Notes: generated by a model not told the origin, from the letters alone. DNA of 64,000 nt from Ecdyonurus torrentis (GCA_949318235.1 OX439129.1:38628601-38692600); one strand, 5' to 3'; positions 10,101 to 20,840 are shown, counted from the stretch's first letter. Numbers and translations are program-made.

Positions 10101-11609
10101 ATAAGGTTAGGTTTAGCATATTTTAAATGGCACTTACTGTGCTCTTGTTTGAAGCTCAATGCTCAGCCCCTGGTAGGTCTATCAACTTCAAACAAACTCC
10201 TAAGAGGTCGTACCAATGGGTAACTTTGGTCGAGTCATAAAATTTCAGAATGACACGATTAGATGGCGCATGTTGAGAGACCCTAAAAAAAAAAAAAGAC
10301 AAATAATGTAAAATTTTCTTTTTCATGTACCAATACTTAATTTTTAGGTAAACAAACATGCATTCTCTGGGGGAAGAGTGACAGTGGAAGAGCACCGTGA
10401 ATTTGGAGGTGACTGCACTGTAGATATTTCATACCAATATCTACGATTTTTCCTAGAAGATGATGAAAAATTGGAACAAATTCATAAGGTATGAAATTTG
10501 TCAACTCTTATCTTTTTAACTCAACTGGGATTAAAATAACGTGCTATTAAAAAAAAAGGAATCGCATTTTGATATTATTTTCTATTATATTTGTTCTCTT
10601 TGAAATCTCCAAATCATACTTTTTAGATAGTTTACCAATTACAATATTCAGGTAAGTAGTCTGAAAAGGGTATGAAAAGGATGATTTGATAAGGTTGGAC
10701 TTTTGATTTTGGGAAATAACAAGACATATCCAGTAAATAATTATTTCACAGGAAATTGTTGAACAATGAGGAAGTTTCCATAAAGTTAAGACCCTGTTTT
10801 GAGCACATTTTTAGAAAGAGTATAAATAGTAGATTCCATTGAAGTCAATTTTTACCTTGATTAATTACATTTCAGCGATTAATTACCCTCTAAACAGTGG
10901 CTACCACGCCCCTCTAAAAGACCCTTTTGTCATTTCTACGTTCTTCTGCAAGCGTATCAGGTTTTAATGCGCAAATTTCAAAATTAATGTTAAAGTAATG
11001 TTAATTTTGAAATTCGCGCGTTAAAATCTGATACGCTTGCAAAAGAAGAACGTAAAAATGACGAAAGGGTCTTTTAGAGGGGCGTGGTAGGCACTGTTTA
11101 GAGGGTAATTAATCGCTGAAATGTAATTAATCAAGGTAAATATTGACTTCAATGGAATCTACTATTTATACTCTTTCTAAAAATGTGCTCAAAACAGGGT
11201 CTTAACTTTATGGAAATTTCCTCATTAAAGCACGTCATATGGAAAATTATATTACACAATAACTAATTATACCAATTATATTGAAACAAGATGGGTTTTT
11301 CTATTAATATACATTTTACAAGCTTAGATATTTAGCATTGAAACCGGCTGTATCTCAAAATCAAACTTAAAAAGATTATCACATTTTATTTGTTATCTGT
11401 CAAATGATTTATTTGAAAACTAATGACTAAATTCATATTTTTAATAGGCTTACTCCAGTGGAGCAATGCTGACAGGAGAATTGAAAAAAGAACTTGTTAA
11501 TATTTTAACACCTATAGTTACTGCTCACCAAGAAAGGAGATCAAAAGTAACACCTGAAGTTATCAAGACTTTTACTACTCCTCGCAAGTTAAAATATGAC
11601 TTCAGTTGA
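7158..11609 (+). CDS. WARS1: Tryptophanyl-tRNA synthetase, cytoplasmic
   Basis: Class Ic aminoacyl-tRNA synthetase that charges tRNA-Trp in the cytosol. Coding exons are 7158-7314, 7991-8219, 9057-9239, 9347-9557, 9757-9930, 10348-10488 and 11448-11609, all GT-AG, giving 418 residues. The HIGH motif is HLGH at residues 118-121, after [10 protein letters not shown]. The KMSKS motif is KMSAS at 296-300. Other family blocks are VNPWSV near residue 33, [31 protein letters not shown] and the C-terminal [10 protein letters not shown]. The start is secure: TGA lies in frame two codons upstream. There is no N-terminal WHEP domain, unlike the 471-residue human protein. It is divergent from POLR3F. Intron 2 holds a tRNA-derived SINE, intron 1 a small MITE and intron 6 a 462-bp palindrome. 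Confidence 0.96.
7723..7825. mobile_element. Tc1/mariner-type MITE (CAGCTCTGGCC family), short copy
   Basis: The terminal repeats CAGCTCTGGCCAAAAGTTT and its near reverse complement are flanked by TA on both sides. The interior contains GTTGCCTATGCAAATCG. Relatives are at 34176-34295 and, longer, at 47316-47586. It lies in WARS1 intron 1. Confidence 0.75.
8654..9047 (+). mobile_element. tRNA-derived SINE with (TATG)n tail
   Basis: The head (8654-8720) has a Pol III A box (TGGTGTAGTGGTTAGC, from 8661) and a B box (GGTTCGGCGTTCG, near 8698) at tRNA-like spacing, with an anticodon-stem-like GCGTGC...GCACGC between them. The acceptor ends do not pair as a functional tRNA would. A body of about 300 bp follows, with TGGCCTACCCCGAAAGGG near its end, then ATGTATGTATGTATG. 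It lies in WARS1 intron 2 and stops about 9 nt before exon 3. Confidence 0.75.
10085..10260. repeat. Dispersed repeat shared with POLR3F intron 2
   Basis: This is the second copy of the repeat at 2560-2700, sharing CTGGTAGGTCTATCAACTTC and the upstream TGCCATAAG block. Its type is unknown and its boundaries are uncertain. It lies in WARS1 intron 5. Confidence 0.45.
10765..11226. mobile_element. 462-bp near-perfect palindromic MITE
   Basis: The two arms (10765-10990 and 11001-11226) are almost exact reverse complements, starting AATGAGGAAGTTTCCATAAA and ending in its mirror. The only notable mismatches are single bases and small indels. The loop is only about 10 nt. It has no ORF and no relative in the window. 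It lies in WARS1 intron 6, so the pre-mRNA could fold a hairpin of more than 200 bp. Confidence 0.85.
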
Positions 11610-11749
11610 TCAATCCATCATATTTTGCATTCCCTTCTTGTTTGTAATTGATGCAGATTGACTAAACTTCAATCAAATAATATCTTGCATAGATCTGCAT
11701 ATAAACAAAGTGCTTAAATTGCTTTTGCTGGCAAAAATTATGTATTAAA

Positions 11750-11755
11750 AATAAA
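11750..11755 (+). terminator. Likely WARS1 polyadenylation signal
   Basis: AATAAA lies about 140 nt after the WARS1 stop codon, in an AT-rich 3' region. A canonical hexamer is easily found by chance in such sequence, so this is a plausible assignment only. Confidence 0.5.
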
Positions 11756-12134
11756 ATGAAAAGTATATTGTTATCAGCTCCACGTAAAAAAAAAAGTTTG
11801 CACCAGTGCAAAGAAACAATCACATTTTTATTTATTATAAAATATTATTAAAAAGATATGAGTGATCATATTTACTTTGAAGTTATTAAAGGGAGGGGTT
11901 GGATATTAGTTGGATATAATAAGTTAAATGGAAAGAATACAGGAAATCAGCAAGGGCTACCATATAGTTAAGTACGAGATGTCCTGTGATTTAGTACAAA
12001 ACCTTACTAGCACAGAGACTGTAAGTACTCATCATTTCTTCCTCTCTGTGCTAATAAGATTGTTCAACAAACTGTTAGAACATTTCTTCACTATGGTAAG
12101 GCCCTTGTGTATGAAATGTCTGTTCAGTAAAATA

Positions 12135-12498
12135 AGGCAGAGAATACGGTGAACAAAAACTGCACAAATGACAGATTATATCCTAAAATACCTGGAAACC
12201 ATCATTGGAGTCATAGATTTCTAATTTAGTTTCCATTATTTTGATTTCCATGTAATGTCGGATCCAGTTTAAAATGTCACAGCCTGTTAGGTCCGTGCGC
12301 ACTTATAACAGCGCCTGGCAACCAGGCGGGCTGTGACATCATAAACCAGAGCTGCCTTTAAGTGGAAATCAAAATAATCAATTAATAAATTAGAAATCAA
12401 GAACTGCAGCCTAATCAACGTTGATTTTCAGTTATATTAAGATATTACGAGTACCTGTCATTATACACATTTTTGTTCAATATGTTATCCAAGCGTTT
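12135..12498. mobile_element. TTAA-type palindromic MITE, diverged relative of the 58-kb element
   Basis: The arms share TTTCTAATTTA and ATCAACGTTGAT blocks, a GAACAAAA subterminal block and a central GGGCTGTGACATCATAAACC with the element at 58189-58495. The right end reads into TTAA at 12497; the left TTAA has decayed. Intergenic between WARS1 and the zinc-finger gene. Confidence 0.65.
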
Positions 12499-12499
12499 A

Positions 12500-12640
12500 A
12501 AAAAAATTTTGCACTGAAAGTAGCATATAGGTACTGTAATATAATAATTCATATTTAAGATTTTATAATAATTTATGTTCAAAATAATGATCATAATAAA
12601 TTATAACGTAGACCTTTTACTGAGATAGTCATTTTCCTTT

Positions 12641-12672
<32 letters not shown>

Positions 12673-13016
12673 TTTTTTCATATTAACTTTTTGTAAGATT
12701 TTATGTATGTGACAAAATGTAATTATATTTTTCCTTATTGATTAAGATATTTCTTTTCTTTTTTTCTTTTCTTCTTCTTCTTTTTTATAATTAGGCCTAT
12801 TATCATTTTTTTTTTTTATGTTAGTGATCCACTTGAAAACTTCAGAATAGAATGAAAACAATAACTATACTTACGTATATGCTTCATGTCTGTTAAAAAC
12901 CCATTCAGAAACTTTCAGCTAAAAGTGCACATATCTTAAATGAAAAATAGATAGTCTAGATTTGCTTATTTATTGTATTGTTGTGTGTATATGATATATA
13001 ATGGATATAATAATAT
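12500..13016. other. Intergenic AT-rich sequence
   Basis: Contains T tracts at about 12638-12679 and 12803-12818. No gene or structured element seen. Confidence 0.7.
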
Positions 13017-13393
13017 ATATATCAATGCTTCCGAGTCAAATGAGAGTATCTACACTTTTCAGTTTTGCAACATAATGACTATACCCTCTTCAGTCCCAAT
13101 AAACAATGAGTTGTACATCAAAAAAAGTGACAAAAAATCTTTAAACCATCGAAAAAAAATAGAAAAAAATAGAGATAAAAATATGAAAATTGTGCCAGAA
13201 AAAAGCCAGTAAAATTTCGCGTTTTTTAGAGCTATTTTGAGTAATGTAGACTGGGTAGGGGAGCAGCCCTGTAACTGGACTAGTGACCATAAGCTTAACA
13301 TTGCTCGATGCTTGGCGGCGGAAAGTGTAGATAATTGTTTTGTCGCACAACTGGAAAGTGTAGATGCTCGCTTTTGAAGCGGATGCATCAATA
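13017..13393. repeat. Imperfect inverted-repeat element
   Basis: The left end (AATGCTTCCGAGTCAAATGA, with TCTACACTTTTCAG further in) is a degenerate reverse complement of the right end (CTGGAAAGTGTAGATGCTCG, then GATGCATCAATATTATA). The middle is A-rich. Probably an eroded MITE. Confidence 0.5.
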
Positions 13394-13719
13394 TTATATA
13401 TATATATATACCTACACACACACAAAATAAGAGAGATTATAATATTGTATTATATAATATTATGTTTGTGCAGAAATTTTATGTGTCCTCAACAACACTA
13501 CAAAAAATTACCAGGAAAAAACTTTTGCCTCTGCTCCTTTAAGTCCCTCTTTCCTATGAATTCTATGTTGCAGATTTGATTTTAAATTACTCGTACTGCA
13601 TGTATATTGCAAATTTATTCCTTAATAATTGTTTAATGTTACTATTTTGCTGGTGTTGTTAATATTAAATAAAAAATTGATGGCTCTGTGGAAAACTGAA
13701 CTATCTATGTAGTCAAATT

Positions 13720-13851
13720 TGCCTCAAATGTGGAACATCTGTGCTCACCGCCTCTGCTAAAATTGAAGCATCTTTTACCAGCTCACCATTACAGATGCTT
13801 CAATTTTGGGAGAAGCTGAGAGCGTAGATGTTCCAAATTTGAGGTGTGAGG
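13720..13851. mobile_element. Short palindromic MITE
   Basis: Arms of about 60 bp pair imperfectly: TGGAACATCTGTGCTCACCG with its mirror, and AAAATTGAAGCATC with GATGCTTCAATTTT. The loop is about 10 nt. Intergenic. Confidence 0.7.
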
Positions 13852-14199
13852 AGACTGGATATTTCGTTTTTCCGCGGAGCCATCGATATACCACTTGGTT
13901 TCATTTTAAGAGATGCAGGTGTGAAATTACCAAATGTGAATAAAGTATTGCTTTATAAAGACATTATATCGTTGTTATTGCAGCCAAATCTGTCAGAACA
14001 GGATATGTACTTGCTAATTCAGTCTAGTGCTTTTGGTCCATCAAAGCATATAATGTTAATGTAAGATAATTATTTTTGATTTACAACTTATTTAAGCCTG
14101 AATATGAAAAATGTCATAAAAAAAACTATTGAGGTATCAAAAAGTATCGGACTTTTAATAATTAAAATAAGAATCAAATAAGAAAAGAATCAGAATAAT

Positions 14200-14427
14200 A
14201 AAAATAAGACCACCGCGTCCCGCGTTTACAATTTGAAATTCGAATTCGAAAGTAAAGATTTTTAGAGGGTGGGGGAAGTGGGTGCGCATTCCGCCATGTT
14301 TGTTGTTGACAGTACAATAACATGATGTTGTGGCGATCTGGCATTTCGCTTTCTTACTTAAACGTAACGTTTTTACAATAAATATAGCACACTTCTTATT
14401 AAATTTCACATTTAAATATTAATTAGA
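14200..14427 (+). promoter_or_regulatory. Possible promoter and 5' non-coding exon of the zinc-finger gene
   Basis: The zinc-finger coding exon begins directly after a splice acceptor, so an upstream exon must exist. The most plausible stretch is here: locally higher GC (CCGCGTCCCGCG), no transposon signature, and AGA|GTAAGT at 14427/14428 as a consensus donor. A short upstream ORF begins at the ATG near 14296. No transcript evidence is available. Confidence 0.35.
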
Positions 14428-14663
14428 GTAAGTATTATACTATCAAACATCCGCTGGGCTTTTCATGAAGCTATGTAGCTTTGATTACGTTGTCTTAAGT
14501 GGTCCACTCATGACCACCACTGACTGACCATAAGCATTCATTCAAACCATAAAACAAACAGCATGCCAATGATTTGCTTTGGATTTGACATTCTTAGTTG
14601 TCTCACCTCCACGTTGCTTTTCTCTTAAAAATATCGATAATGTATTTAAATGATAAATATTAA

Positions 14664-14795
14664 AGCCTAGGACAGCGGTCCTTTCTTAGCGATTTTCTTA
14701 GCGCAGCCGATAAAGTTTGAACAATGCTAACTTTATGGACGCTATCGCAGGGGTGGGATAAGAATTACGATAAGAAACAACCCCTGTCTTGAGCT
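14664..14795. mobile_element. TTAA-flanked MITE, GGACAGC family, copy 2
   Basis: It is flanked by TTAA at 14660-14663 and 14796-14799. The ends AGCCTAGGACAGCGG and its imperfect mirror pair, and it shares the internal AACTTTATGGAC block with the copy at 4541-4666. No ORF. In the intergenic region or a 5' intron of the zinc-finger gene. Confidence 0.75.
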
Positions 14796-15364
14796 TTAAT
14801 CTCTATGGAGTAATGTCATACACACATGCGTATGTACATACATAAATATACGTATACTGTACATATGTACATACATATGTTTACGAGATTCTAACTATGT
14901 ATATAGAACCAACCATCTTAGAATTCCATCTATGTACATACTTGCCATACCGCTGCTTAAAACTCTTTTATCACTAAAGGGGGCCGAGATAAATAGGGGT
15001 GCCGATAACTGCGGCAGTGTCGGTTTGGCTCCTTTTCTCAACATTACTATGTATAGGAATTTCAACCTTAATACCCTTCAGCTGCCGATAACTAGTCCTA
15101 TTACCATACTCCCTACATTTGTATGTATGTATTATGTATATCATACATAATCAGAGAAAACAAAGAGGCAGGTAATCCCAATTTTGTGTCAGCCACCTAC
15201 TTTGAAATTTGCTAATTTTACTGGCTTGCTTACACACTACATATACCAGATGCATATAATATACATAGGTTACACAGGTATAAATATATGTATGTATATG
15301 TGTGTGTAATGCATGACATATGAATGATATGATAGGGATGAATAAATGGAAATACCTATTATGG

Positions 15365-15482
15365 TACAGTCAGTCAACCGGGGTGAAATTGAAACTTAAA
15401 TCATGTGCAAGCTTTCACTTTTCCCTTCCTCACTCGGCACAAAAGTACCCTTTGTGATTGGATTTCACCCCTGTTGACTGTA
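15365..15482. mobile_element. Short TA-type palindromic MITE
   Basis: The ends TACAGTCAGTCAACCGGGG and ATTTCACCCCTGTTGACTGTA are inverted repeats, differing by a 4-nt duplication in the left end. The total is about 118 bp with TA at the borders, in the style of Tc1/mariner MITEs. Confidence 0.65.
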
Positions 15483-15630
15483 TTGTACTGTACTTTATTT
15501 TTACCTTAAACTGGTCAGTTTTGTAGAATTTGGTTACATATATCTATAACAACATAGTTATGAACAAACAATTATGGCAACCATAAATCATAAATACAGT
15601 ATGTTTATAATCATAATGTTCTAATTTCAG

Positions 15631-16641
15631 ATGGAACTTGGGAGTTTTGGTGAAACCTCGTCAGCTTTATTGCATCCTGCTAAAAGTGAACCTAAGCTTA
15701 CAGTGTTAAATTCAGTGGAGACAATAAAAAAAGAGGAGCCTGAGGGTGCAAATATGATGCTTAGTGCTTATGAATCAGGCTCTTTGAGTCTCGTGACTCA
15801 AAGAGTTATCCTAAGCTATCCTGGGAGTACAACTTCTTCTCAATTAGAAAAAACATCCATACCAGAAAATCACCACCATGAAATATTACAGTTTGCAAAC
15901 AATAATTCTTCCAGTGATGAGGAAAGTACTGTTAAATTAAAATCAGAATCTAATCCTAAATCAGGAAAAAATGACAAAAGACCAAACAAATGCCCAATAT
16001 GTCTCAAACTATTTAATCATCCCAGTAATCTTGTTACTCACTTCCGCATACACTCTGGGGAAAGACCTTTTTCATGCCCACATTGTCCAAAATCATTTAC
16101 ACAAGCTTCAACTCTAGATAGACATATTTTAATTCATACTGGTGAAAAGGCATACAAGTGTGTTTATTGCGGAAAAAGCTTTAATCGTAAATTTAGTTTA
16201 AACAGCCATGTTCATACTCATACTGGTGATAAATCTTACATGTGTGAATATTGTTCCAAGTGTTTCCGTGATCGTTCAGCATTAAATAAACATTTTCTTA
16301 TTCATACTGGGGAAAAACAATATATGTGTCATTTGTGTTCCAAATGTTTTAGTTACAAATCTGCATTAATAACTCACATGAGAACGCACAGCGGGGAAAA
16401 ACCCTTTCAATGTCAAGAATGTGCTAGATGTTTTAGTGATAAAAATAACCTCAAAGCACATTATATTGTACATTCAAATGAAAAGAAATATAAATGTAGT
16501 ATGTGTACAAAATCTTTTAAACATTCTTCAGGTCTTAAAAAACATTTAGTTTCCCATTCAAAATTAGAAATGAAACAATTTAAAATGATAACATCCAATT
16601 TAAATGATTCTCAGTCTTCCTCTTTTCAAACAAATGAATAG
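15631..16641 (+). CDS. C2H2 zinc-finger protein, seven fingers
   Basis: This 336-residue probable nuclear DNA-binding regulator is encoded in one exon. Residues 1-118 are low-complexity, acidic and serine-rich, with two SUMO-consensus-like sites (IKKE near 32-35, LKSE near 103-106). Seven consecutive C2H2 fingers follow, with first cysteines at 121, 149, 177, 205, 233, 261 and 289, ending at H309. They have regular 28-residue spacing and TGEK-type linkers (HSGERPF, HTGEKAY, HTGDKSY, HTGEKQY, HSGEKPF, HSNEKKY). A short serine-rich tail follows. The ATG directly abuts an acceptor (TAATTTCAG|ATGG), so the true start could lie in an upstream exon. No KRAB, SCAN, BTB or ZAD domain is visible in this exon, so orthology and target are unknown. 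Confidence 0.9.
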   Translation: MELGSFGETSSALLHPAKSEPKLTVLNSVETIKKEEPEGANMMLSAYESGSLSLVTQRVILSYPGSTTSSQLEKTSIPENHHHEILQFANNNSSSDEESTVKLKSESNPKSGKNDKRPNKCPICLKLFNHPSNLVTHFRIHSGERPFSCPHCPKSFTQASTLDRHILIHTGEKAYKCVYCGKSFNRKFSLNSHVHTHTGDKSYMCEYCSKCFRDRSALNKHFLIHTGEKQYMCHLCSKCFSYKSALITHMRTHSGEKPFQCQECARCFSDKNNLKAHYIVHSNEKKYKCSMCTKSFKHSSGLKKHLVSHSKLEMKQFKMITSNLNDSQSSSFQTNE

Positions 16642-16734
16642 TGTGCAAAAATAAGTGTTGTTGGCAACCCTTGTTTTGCCACACAAAAATGCAAATTACA
16701 TTTGAATAACCATATTGATCATCACAGTAATTAA

Positions 16735-16922
16735 ACAGTATGTTATCTCCTATACTGAGAATGTCAGATCGGTTCGGCGCACCAATTGCGACTTGTGGAA
16801 GCGGTATTAACTAGACACCGTCATTTGAAGTAACGTTACTCATCTAGTTCGTACCGCTTCCGCAGTCGCAATTGGCGCGCGGAACCGATTTGACATTCTC
16901 AGTATAGGAGATAACATACTGT
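16735..16922. mobile_element. Palindromic MITE just 3' of the zinc-finger gene
   Basis: The arms (ACAGTATGTTATCTCCTATA and mirror, then CTGAGAATGTCA, GGTTC and CAATTGCGACT blocks) pair nearly perfectly over about 70 bp each. It starts 94 nt after the zinc-finger stop codon, so it may be transcribed within that gene's 3' UTR. Confidence 0.8.
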
Positions 16923-17049
16923 GGTTGATCATATGATCATCATTTTAGTAGCAGAAAACAGGGTGTTCAAACAGCATTATGATGTTCGTTAACCCGGCTG
17001 TTCCTTTGCTCCAAAAAATATGCAATTCCACTTAAAAAGCATTAGGCAA

Positions 17050-17097
<48 letters not shown>

Positions 17098-17876
17098 GGG
17101 GGGGCACCAGAAAAAGTGTTTATGAACACCATTAATGTCTACAGTTGATTTTAGATTTCAGTACAGTAATGAAAAACTTTACTAAAAATTAACAGGAAAG
17201 CCATTAGATAAGTAGTCACCTTGTCTAAAAATTCTATGTCAAATTGAATAGTTTTTGTACCGCAAATTTACTTCAAATTAGAAGAAAAATATTGATAAAA
17301 TGAAAGAATAATTATATAACATATAATATGCAAGACAAACATGCAAACTTTTGAATTAGGATCATTAGGTAATTTTATGGCATAATTATCATAGCTAAAT
17401 TCAACCTTAATATTCCCTTAAATTCCTTTTAAAATCCAGATTTTGAAAAATCCAGAAATTTGAAATGCATCTTTTATTGCTTGTTTAAACTCTAAAACTC
17501 ATATTTGGAAATTATATTTTATATATTTATATTATTATTATAGTTTTTTTTAAGTACTATGCAACATTTACTCCCCCCCCCCCCCCCCCCCTTGCCCTCA
17601 CACACACATGCAAAGTATCCTATAACATGAATTTAATTTACCTATTAGGTAATATACGATAACTATGCTTTGTTGGGTTCCTTGTGAATTCTCTTAATGG
17701 AGAGTTTTCTGCATTTAACAAAGTATCAATGCAATGATATATAACTTTCGATAATACCTGATAACCCCACGCGGGCATTATTTTTACTTAGGATATTTTT
17801 GTAAATGAAAATGTTTAGAATTTTACTCACTGCGTTCTTTCAGAAACTTTATAAACAGAATATTTTTAAATGATAG

Positions 17877-17917
<41 letters not shown>
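16923..17917. other. Intergenic, homopolymer-rich
   Basis: Holds a T39 tract followed by a G run (17054-17104), a C run (17573-17591) and (TA)n at 17880-17917. No gene seen. Confidence 0.75.
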
Positions 17918-17940
17918 GGAAAAAACCATCGCGGTTGGTA

Positions 17941-18289
17941 TTAATTATGTTTAAAAAAATAATTAGAAAATAGTTGGTAGAGATTAGAGCACGTTGAATT
18001 GAAAATTAATAAAACGCGAAAATTCTCTAATTTAAATAGTAAATTGGGACTAGGGATGCAAGACTAGGGATGTGAGAACGTGAGATGTTAGGTATATCAT
18101 ATTTTACATTGACACTATACTCCTCATCCCTTTTAACGTCTATTTTTATATAGCGCAAGCTAGAATAATTTGCATCCCTAGTCCCAATTTACTATTTAAA
18201 TTAGAGAATTTTCGCGTTTTATTAATTTTCAATTCAACGTGCTCTAATCTCTACCAACTATTTTCTAATTATTTTTTTAAACGTAATTA

Positions 18290-18290
<1 letters not shown>
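17941..18290. mobile_element. Palindromic MITE, family B, intact copy 2
   Basis: Arms of about 120 bp (17941-18060 and 18165-18290) are nearly perfect reverse complements, containing GTAGAGATTAGAGCACG and AATTGGGACTAGGGATG. The centre carries GTGAGAACGTGAGATG, which is the site where the 31-kb copy was interrupted by another element. (TA)n at 18292-18348 directly follows the right end. Confidence 0.85.
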
Positions 18291-18349
<59 letters not shown>

Positions 18350-18735
18350 CAAAATAATTGTTATAGAATTTTGCTTGCTACTACAGCAAAAGTGGTTAAA
18401 AAAATATCAAAGCAAAAATAGTACAGTATCTAAAATTGTGTAGGCCTATATATATATTTTTATTAAATTATTATTTTTATTTATTGATTACAGTATATTC
18501 AAAGTATTTTATTATTATTAAATTATAGGCTTATAATAGGCCTATATTTTATTTTTATTATTATAATTTTATGTACAGTATTTACAACATTTATGTTAAC
18601 CTGTGTGCCTGTGTGACATTATGTATTTCTGTTCACTCTCAAATAAATCTGACTGCAATGTTCATGTCTCCAAATGTTTCGGTCAGATTTATTTAGGAGG
18701 AGTTTACACTCGCGGACATCATATACAGTACTTAA

Positions 18736-19204
18736 AGGGGCACAGGGCACAGACACTAAATTTTTTGAAGTTGTGTTAAATCCACTATTTAGTACTACTA
18801 TTTATGAAAATAATTTTATATGTTGTTTGGAGCCGGTGCGCTTCTTCATTTTAATTAAAAAATTTAATCAAAGTTTGCCACGCCCCCTTATATACTCTGC
18901 TTCACATATCTTCAGAACCGTCTCACGCTATTTGGTCACTTTTGGTGGCCAAAATTACAGTAACAGGTATTGCCGCTTCATACAAGGCAATACCTGTCTG
19001 TCATTTTGACCATAAAATGTGGCTGAGTGTGTGCTGATTTAAGCTAAAAACATGAATCCAAATATAAAAGTCAGCTGATTGATTTTTGGCCAAACAACGA
19101 CTGAACTTTAAATTAATATTTAAATCAGAAGAAATAGTCGCATCAGATTTTAACAACTTGTGAAGTTGTAGTAGATTCTAAAAAGCCAGGGTGTCTGTGC
19201 CTCT
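18736..19204. mobile_element. TTAA-flanked MITE (AGRGGCACAG ends)
   Basis: TTAA lies at 18732-18735 and 19205-19208. The ends AGGGGCACAG...ACAGACAC and GTGTCTGTGCCTCT are inverted repeats. The interior of about 430 bp is unpaired apart from a short CAGGTATTGCC/GGCAATACCTG hairpin near 18980. No ORF homologous to anything recognised. Confidence 0.6.
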
Positions 19205-19208
19205 TTAA

Positions 19209-19331
19209 CATCAAAGATGACGCCCCTTTTTAAAGAAAAGGGTAGAAAATGCATTGTCAAGTAAGAGCAGCATTGCCAAATTCTATGAAAATCTTGAATA
19301 AATTCTTTAGGAAGCGGCATCGTCTTTGATG
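19209..19331. mobile_element. TTAA-flanked short inverted repeat
   Basis: CATCAAAGATGACGCC at the left and its imperfect mirror CGTCTTTGATG at the right are bounded by TTAA (19205-19208 and 19332-19335). It shares its left TTAA with the element at 18736-19204, so it could be a tandem insertion or the true outer half of one compound element. Confidence 0.45.
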
Positions 19332-19550
19332 TTAACTTTATGAAGTCCAAGAGTGTACATAACCTACATGCATATATTGTAGTATGAAGTGTATATTACA
19401 AGTTCTATGATTTGAAAACCTTTTTATGAATATGGAAAAGGCCATAATCGTTATGAAATACTAGTGCTAGTTGATGCCATAAAAATATCAACATAGTTAA
19501 ATAATAATAATAATAAACAGCAATATTGGCAAAAGTAATGCTTCTTCTTT

Positions 19551-20049
19551 ATATATGTTGGCAACCATTGCCGAATTCGCTCATTGGCCGAAATAGGTGA
19601 CCACGTCGCAGCGTGGCAATGCAATTTTGCCAAGATCCGAAATTCAGCACTTGTGCATCGAAATGTTGACCATAGACAATTTTTTTTTTGTCAAATTTAA
19701 TAAGAAATCATTTTTATAAATTTATAATATTTTAATTAACTGAAAACCATAATATAAAATGATGTGTTATAATAATAAAAAAATATATGATATTATTCAT
19801 ACTTATACCGAATATCGTAACCTGCGTATTAAACATTTTGACTACGCTGCAGCGTGGCAATTATCAAAAACCACTCCACGAACTGGCTAAAATGTATTTG
19901 CCAAAAATTTGGCATTTGTTAAAAAACACTCCACAACGTGGTCAAAATTACGATGCATTTCGGATCTTGGCAAAAATGCATTGCCACGCCGCGACGTGGT
20001 CACTTATTTCGGCCACTGAGCGAATTTGGCAATGGTTGCCAACATATAT
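19551..20049. mobile_element. Long-TIR element of about 0.5 kb
   Basis: Arms of about 100 bp (ATATGTTGGCAACCATTGCC and mirror) contain GGCCGAAATA and CACGTCGCAGCGTGGC. The interior holds several further degenerate copies of a GCxGCGTGG-type motif (near 19850, 19890 and 19935), suggesting subterminal repeats. No ORF. Confidence 0.75.
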
Positions 20050-20377
20050 ATATATATATAAAAAAACAAAAAAAGTGATCTGATTTGACTGAGCATTGAG
20101 ATATAAACTGACAAAAGTTGCCAAGCATATGGATTAACAGTGCATATTTATTTAAAATTAACTACTTGTCGTGTTGCCTTGTATATTGCTGTATTATGTA
20201 CTGCATAAAATATAATATAATATTTTCTATATTGACTGACATTAGAAATAAAGATCAGTATATTATACTGACTGTATCTTTTAAGATTGCAATGAAGCTT
20301 CCATCATATTAATTAACACTTTTGACACCACACAATTGGTGTACAAAAATATATTAAGCCGAATTCAGTTTTATTAC

Positions 20378-20403
20378 AAAAAAAAAAAAAAAAAAAAAAA
20401 AAA
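20378..20403. repeat. Poly-A tract
   Basis: Uninterrupted A run of about 26, 68 nt before the next TTAA element. It is not attached to a recognisable SINE or LINE. Confidence 0.9.
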
Positions 20404-20474
20404 TCGCCAACATTATTAAAATAATACAAATACTTGCTTTTTTATATTTATAAATACATAACTGACTATATTAA

Positions 20475-20840
20475 AGTGATACTTAACCCTAAAAATAAGT
20501 ATTTTTTGTTCTTTTCTAAAACAATTCAATAGTTAATCAGTTGTTTATTTGATTTTTCCACTCTGTGGGATAAGCGAGCCCAGTGAGGGTAACAATATAG
20601 TAAATGCTCCTCTACTATGAGAGTAAAAAGTTGTACCCCTTGCTCTACCTTCTTTAAGCTTACCTGAGAAGGTGTACATATTTTTTACTTGCACAGTAAA
20701 GGAAATCTACTACGCCAGAGGTTGTCACTTTACCCTCGTGGGACTCGCTTATCCCAAGAGTTAGAAAAGTAAAATAAACAACTTATTTCTATTGAATTAT
20801 TTTAGACAAGAAAAAAAAACTATTTTTAGGATTAATATGC
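20475..20840. mobile_element. TTAA-flanked palindromic MITE (CCTAAAAATA arms)
   Basis: TTAA lies at 20471-20474 and 20841-20844. The arms of about 110 bp pair imperfectly and include CTTTTCTAAAACAATTCAAT and GTGGGATAAGCGAGCCC. The interior of about 140 bp is unpaired. No ORF. Confidence 0.75.

Noticed and set aside
13846..14064. 72-codon open frame
   Set aside because: It begins within a palindromic MITE arm, has no recognised homology and no supporting splice sites.
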